Below, piece after piece: positions 6,040 through 7,930 of a DNA stretch of 7,930 nucleotides (the stretch's first letter is position 1; every line of letters starts with the position of its first letter). Made by a program: the position numbers and the translations under genes. Under the pieces are notes generated by a model. That model had not been told where the DNA came from. It saw only the letters and a list, made by a program, of their open reading frames with translations, and did no database searches. Origin of the DNA: Acidimicrobiia bacterium (lineage in GTDB: Bacteria; Actinomycetota; Acidimicrobiia; IMCC26256; JAENVU01); assembly GCA_017882945.1 (NCBI GenBank), contig JADGON010000004.1:1-7930 (forward strand), in the 5' to 3' direction.

Positions 6040-7635
6040 ATGAAGATCGATCCTGCCGCGCCCACGCCTGAGGCGCCTCACCCGCCCGCTCATGATCCTG
6101 CGGACGGCTCGCGACCGCGCGCGCTCCTGATCGGAGTCCTCGTCGCCGGAGTCCTCGCGGCCGCCGTGGCCTTCCGCTTCGTCACGAAGTCCGATCTCTG
6201 GCTGGACGAGGCCCTCACCGTCAACATCGCCAAGCTGCCGATCTCGCACCTCGAAGACGCGCTGCGCCGCGACGGCGCGCCGCCGCTGTACTACCTGCTG
6301 CTGCACGGCTGGATCCAGGTCTTCGGATCCAGTGACATCGCGGTGCGGGCGCTGTCCGGGGTCCTCGGCGTCGCGCTGTTGCCGCTGATGTACCTGGCGG
6401 GCCGTCGCCTCGGCGGCTCGGACCCGTCGCGGCGGCGCTGGATCGCGTGGGCCGCCGTTCTCGTCGTCGCGTCGTCGCCGTTCGCGATCCGGTATTCGAC
6501 CGAGGCTCGCATGTACGGCCTGGCGATGGTGCTGGTCGTTCTCGGCTACCTGGCGTTGTGGAACGCGATCGAACGTCCTTCGTTCGGCCGGTTGCTCGCC
6601 ATCGCGCTGATCACCGGCGCGCTCCTGTACACCCAGTACTGGGCGTTCTTCCTCGTCGCGGTCGTCGGCGCGACGCAGCTCTGGACTGCGTGGCGCAGCC
6701 GGGGAGAGCAACGGGCGACCGCGGTCCGGATCCTGGTCGCGCTCGCAGTCGGCGGCCTGCTGTTCGTTCCGTGGCTCCCCGCGTTCCTCTACCAGATGCA
6801 GCACACGGGGACGCCCTGGGACTCGCCGACCAGCCCGCCGACGAACACCGCGCTCGGCATCATCGACTTCGCCGGCGGCCGCATGATCGAGGGCTGGACG
6901 CTCGTCCTCCCGCTCGTGCTGCTGGCGCTTCTCGCCTTGTTCGGCCACCCGCGCGATCGCTGGCGGATCGACGTCGACCTCCGGACGTTTGCCGGGGTGC
7001 GCTGGGAGTGGCTCGTCGGGGCGCTGACCCTGTTCGGCGGGCTCTCGCTGTCGTTCCTCGCGCGCAGCGGGTTCCAATCGCGCTACGCCTCGGTGATCTA
7101 CCCGCTCTTCGCGCTCAGTGTCGCGTTCGGATTGATCGTGCTCGGCGACAACCGGGTTCGGTACGGACTGCTGGCGTTCATCGTGCTGGTGGGGTTCATC
7201 GGCGGCACGCGCAACGTGATCACGAATCGCACCCAGGCGTCCCAGGTAGCCGATCAGATCTCGGCCGGCTCCAAGCCGGGCGACGTCGTGGGCTACTGCC
7301 CCGACCAGCTCGGTCCCGATGTGTCCCGGGTGTTGCCCGACTCGCTCGCGCTGAAGCAGTACACGTTCCCGAAGTTCGAGTCGCCGAAGTTCGTCAACTG
7401 GGTCGACTACGCAGATCGGAACAATGCCGCCTCTGCGGACGCGTACGCGCAGGGTCTCCTCCGGCGTGCCGGCAAGCACAAGATCTGGATGATCTGGTCG
7501 ACCGGGTACCGCACGTTCGGCGACAAGTGCGAGCAGATCCTGAACGTCCTCGCCGGGGCACGCGGCCAGGGCGACACGCCCGTGCGCCCGGACGACCAGC
7601 TCTACGAGTTCATGGGGCTGACGCGCTACCCCTGA
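6040..7635 (+). CDS. Polytopic GT-C glycosyltransferase (family 39/PMT_2-like)
   Basis: This 531-residue integral membrane protein resembles GT-C glycosyltransferases that move a sugar from a polyprenyl-phosphate donor on the outer face of the membrane. After a Pro-rich cytoplasmic tail (1-25) comes the first membrane helix (about 29-48). The first outer loop KSDLWLDEALT (50-60) holds the acidic pair D56/E57, the likely catalytic or metal-binding site. DGAPPLYYLLLHGW (78-91) and STEARMYGLA (153-162) are further family signatures. About ten hydrophobic helices follow to residue 388, then a soluble region of roughly 140 residues, probably outside the membrane, with the only two cysteines (C420, C497). 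The ATG at 6040 is chosen; a GTG at 6034 would add two residues. It overlaps the convergent acyltransferase by 10 bp at the 3' end. Acceptor and sugar are unknown. Cell-envelope polysaccharide, glycolipid or protein mannosylation are all possible. Confidence 0.85.
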   Translation: MKIDPAAPTPEAPHPPAHDPADGSRPRALLIGVLVAGVLAAAVAFRFVTKSDLWLDEALTVNIAKLPISHLEDALRRDGAPPLYYLLLHGWIQVFGSSDIAVRALSGVLGVALLPLMYLAGRRLGGSDPSRRRWIAWAAVLVVASSPFAIRYSTEARMYGLAMVLVVLGYLALWNAIERPSFGRLLAIALITGALLYTQYWAFFLVAVVGATQLWTAWRSRGEQRATAVRILVALAVGGLLFVPWLPAFLYQMQHTGTPWDSPTSPPTNTALGIIDFAGGRMIEGWTLVLPLVLLALLALFGHPRDRWRIDVDLRTFAGVRWEWLVGALTLFGGLSLSFLARSGFQSRYASVIYPLFALSVAFGLIVLGDNRVRYGLLAFIVLVGFIGGTRNVITNRTQASQVADQISAGSKPGDVVGYCPDQLGPDVSRVLPDSLALKQYTFPKFESPKFVNWVDYADRNNAASADAYAQGLLRRAGKHKIWMIWSTGYRTFGDKCEQILNVLAGARGQGDTPVRPDDQLYEFMGLTRYP

Positions 7636-7930
7636 TCGGGAGGGTGCTCGAGTCGCGTGAGCGATCGGCGTGCGAACTGCATGGTCGGGCGCTCGATCAG
7701 GAACCAGCTGACGGCCGCGAGGGGCACGGTCACCGCCAGGGTCGCCGAGAAGACCACCACGAGGAACGCCCACCCGTGGAGATCGGCGCCGAGCCAGTCG
7801 TCAATGCGGACGAGCACCGCGTAGTGCCAGAGGTAGATGCCGTAGCTCACGACGCCGAGGAACACGATCGGACGGAGGCGCAGGCCGCGGCGAATGAGAC
7901 CTCGCTCCTGGTCGCCCAGCACCGCCGGCA
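7626..7930 (-). CDS. Acyltransferase family 3 (OafA/YrhL-like) membrane protein, C-terminal part
   Basis: Only the last 100 residues are in the window; the frame stays open through the edge at 7930, so the start lies outside. Acyltransferase-3 proteins span the membrane about ten times and transfer acetyl or other acyl groups to surface sugars, such as O-antigen or other exopolysaccharide. The signature FLGVVSYGIYLWHY (a late membrane helix) is followed by a second long hydrophobic stretch and the terminal SWFLIERPTMQFARR, matching the family's usual SY-LYLWH and E-RP motifs. The protein stops about 24 residues after the ERP, so there is no C-terminal SGNH hydrolase domain. The family's catalytic histidine region lies N-terminal and is not visible. 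It converges on the glycosyltransferase with a 10-bp overlap of stop regions. Their shared theme of surface sugar modification is inferred. Confidence 0.88.
   Translation of the reverse strand, partial: PAVLGDQERGLIRRGLRLRPIVFLGVVSYGIYLWHYAVLVRIDDWLGADLHGWAFLVVVFSATLAVTVPLAAVSWFLIERPTMQFARRSLTRLEHPPDQG

Noticed and set aside
6020..6043. Seven-codon upstream ORF ending at the glycosyltransferase ATG
   Set aside because: Its ATG lies within the proposed TACGAT -10 element, so it would not be in a transcript from that promoter; no ribosome site or conservation evidence.
5971..7773. 600-codon open frame on the minus strand opposite the glycosyltransferase
   Set aside because: Its translation is Arg/Asp/Glu/Pro-rich low-complexity sequence with no recognisable domain. 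The plus-strand frame encodes clear membrane helices and GT-C motifs, so the minus frame is a product of high GC at third codon positions.

Overview
The window is a very GC-rich stretch of chromosome with strong G/C preference at third codon positions, GTG starts, several start codons without a Shine-Dalgarno sequence, and a luciferase-like oxidoreductase of the F420-associated type. Together these suggest an actinobacterium (Actinomycetota). An uncultured or less-studied class such as Acidimicrobiia or Thermoleophilia is possible, but this is inference and nothing here fixes the taxon. No RNA genes, insertion sequences, CRISPR arrays or long repeats were seen.

Layout. (1) 37-924, minus: an SDR-type NAD(P)-dependent sugar-nucleotide epimerase/dehydratase. 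(2) 1049-2725, minus: a D-aminoacylase-like amidohydrolase. (3) 2726-2769: a 44-bp divergent intergenic region. (4) 2770-6005, plus: four genes encoding a KduI/IolB-like cupin isomerase, a zinc-dependent medium-chain alcohol dehydrogenase, a VOC-fold metalloprotein and a luciferase-like flavin/F420 oxidoreductase. The last three are joined by 4-base ATGA and GTGA overlaps. (5) 6040-7635, plus: a polytopic GT-C (family 39/PMT-like) glycosyltransferase. (6) 7626-7930, minus: the C-terminal end of an acyltransferase-3 (OafA/YrhL-like) membrane protein, cut by the window edge and overlapping the glycosyltransferase tail to tail by 10 bp.

How the genes may work together. The amidohydrolase and the divergent isomerase-dehydrogenase-VOC-oxidoreductase run look like a small catabolic or tailoring module. 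Its enzymes could open or deacylate a substrate, isomerise a uronate-like sugar acid, oxidise an alcohol, and act on the product with a metal-dependent VOC enzyme and a flavin/F420 enzyme. The substrate cannot be read from the sequence, and the other inositol-catabolism genes expected beside iolB are absent here. The flanking epimerase, GT-C glycosyltransferase and acyltransferase are a separate theme of cell-surface polysaccharide or glycolipid assembly and decoration.

Regulation. An identical hexamer TACGAT lies 6-18 bases before three start codons (924 minus, 2770 plus, 6040 plus). At two of them the spacing puts the predicted transcription start on or next to the start codon, which points to leaderless mRNAs. 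An imperfect TTGAC-N6-GTCA dyad sits in the 79-bp gap before the dehydrogenase and may be an operator.
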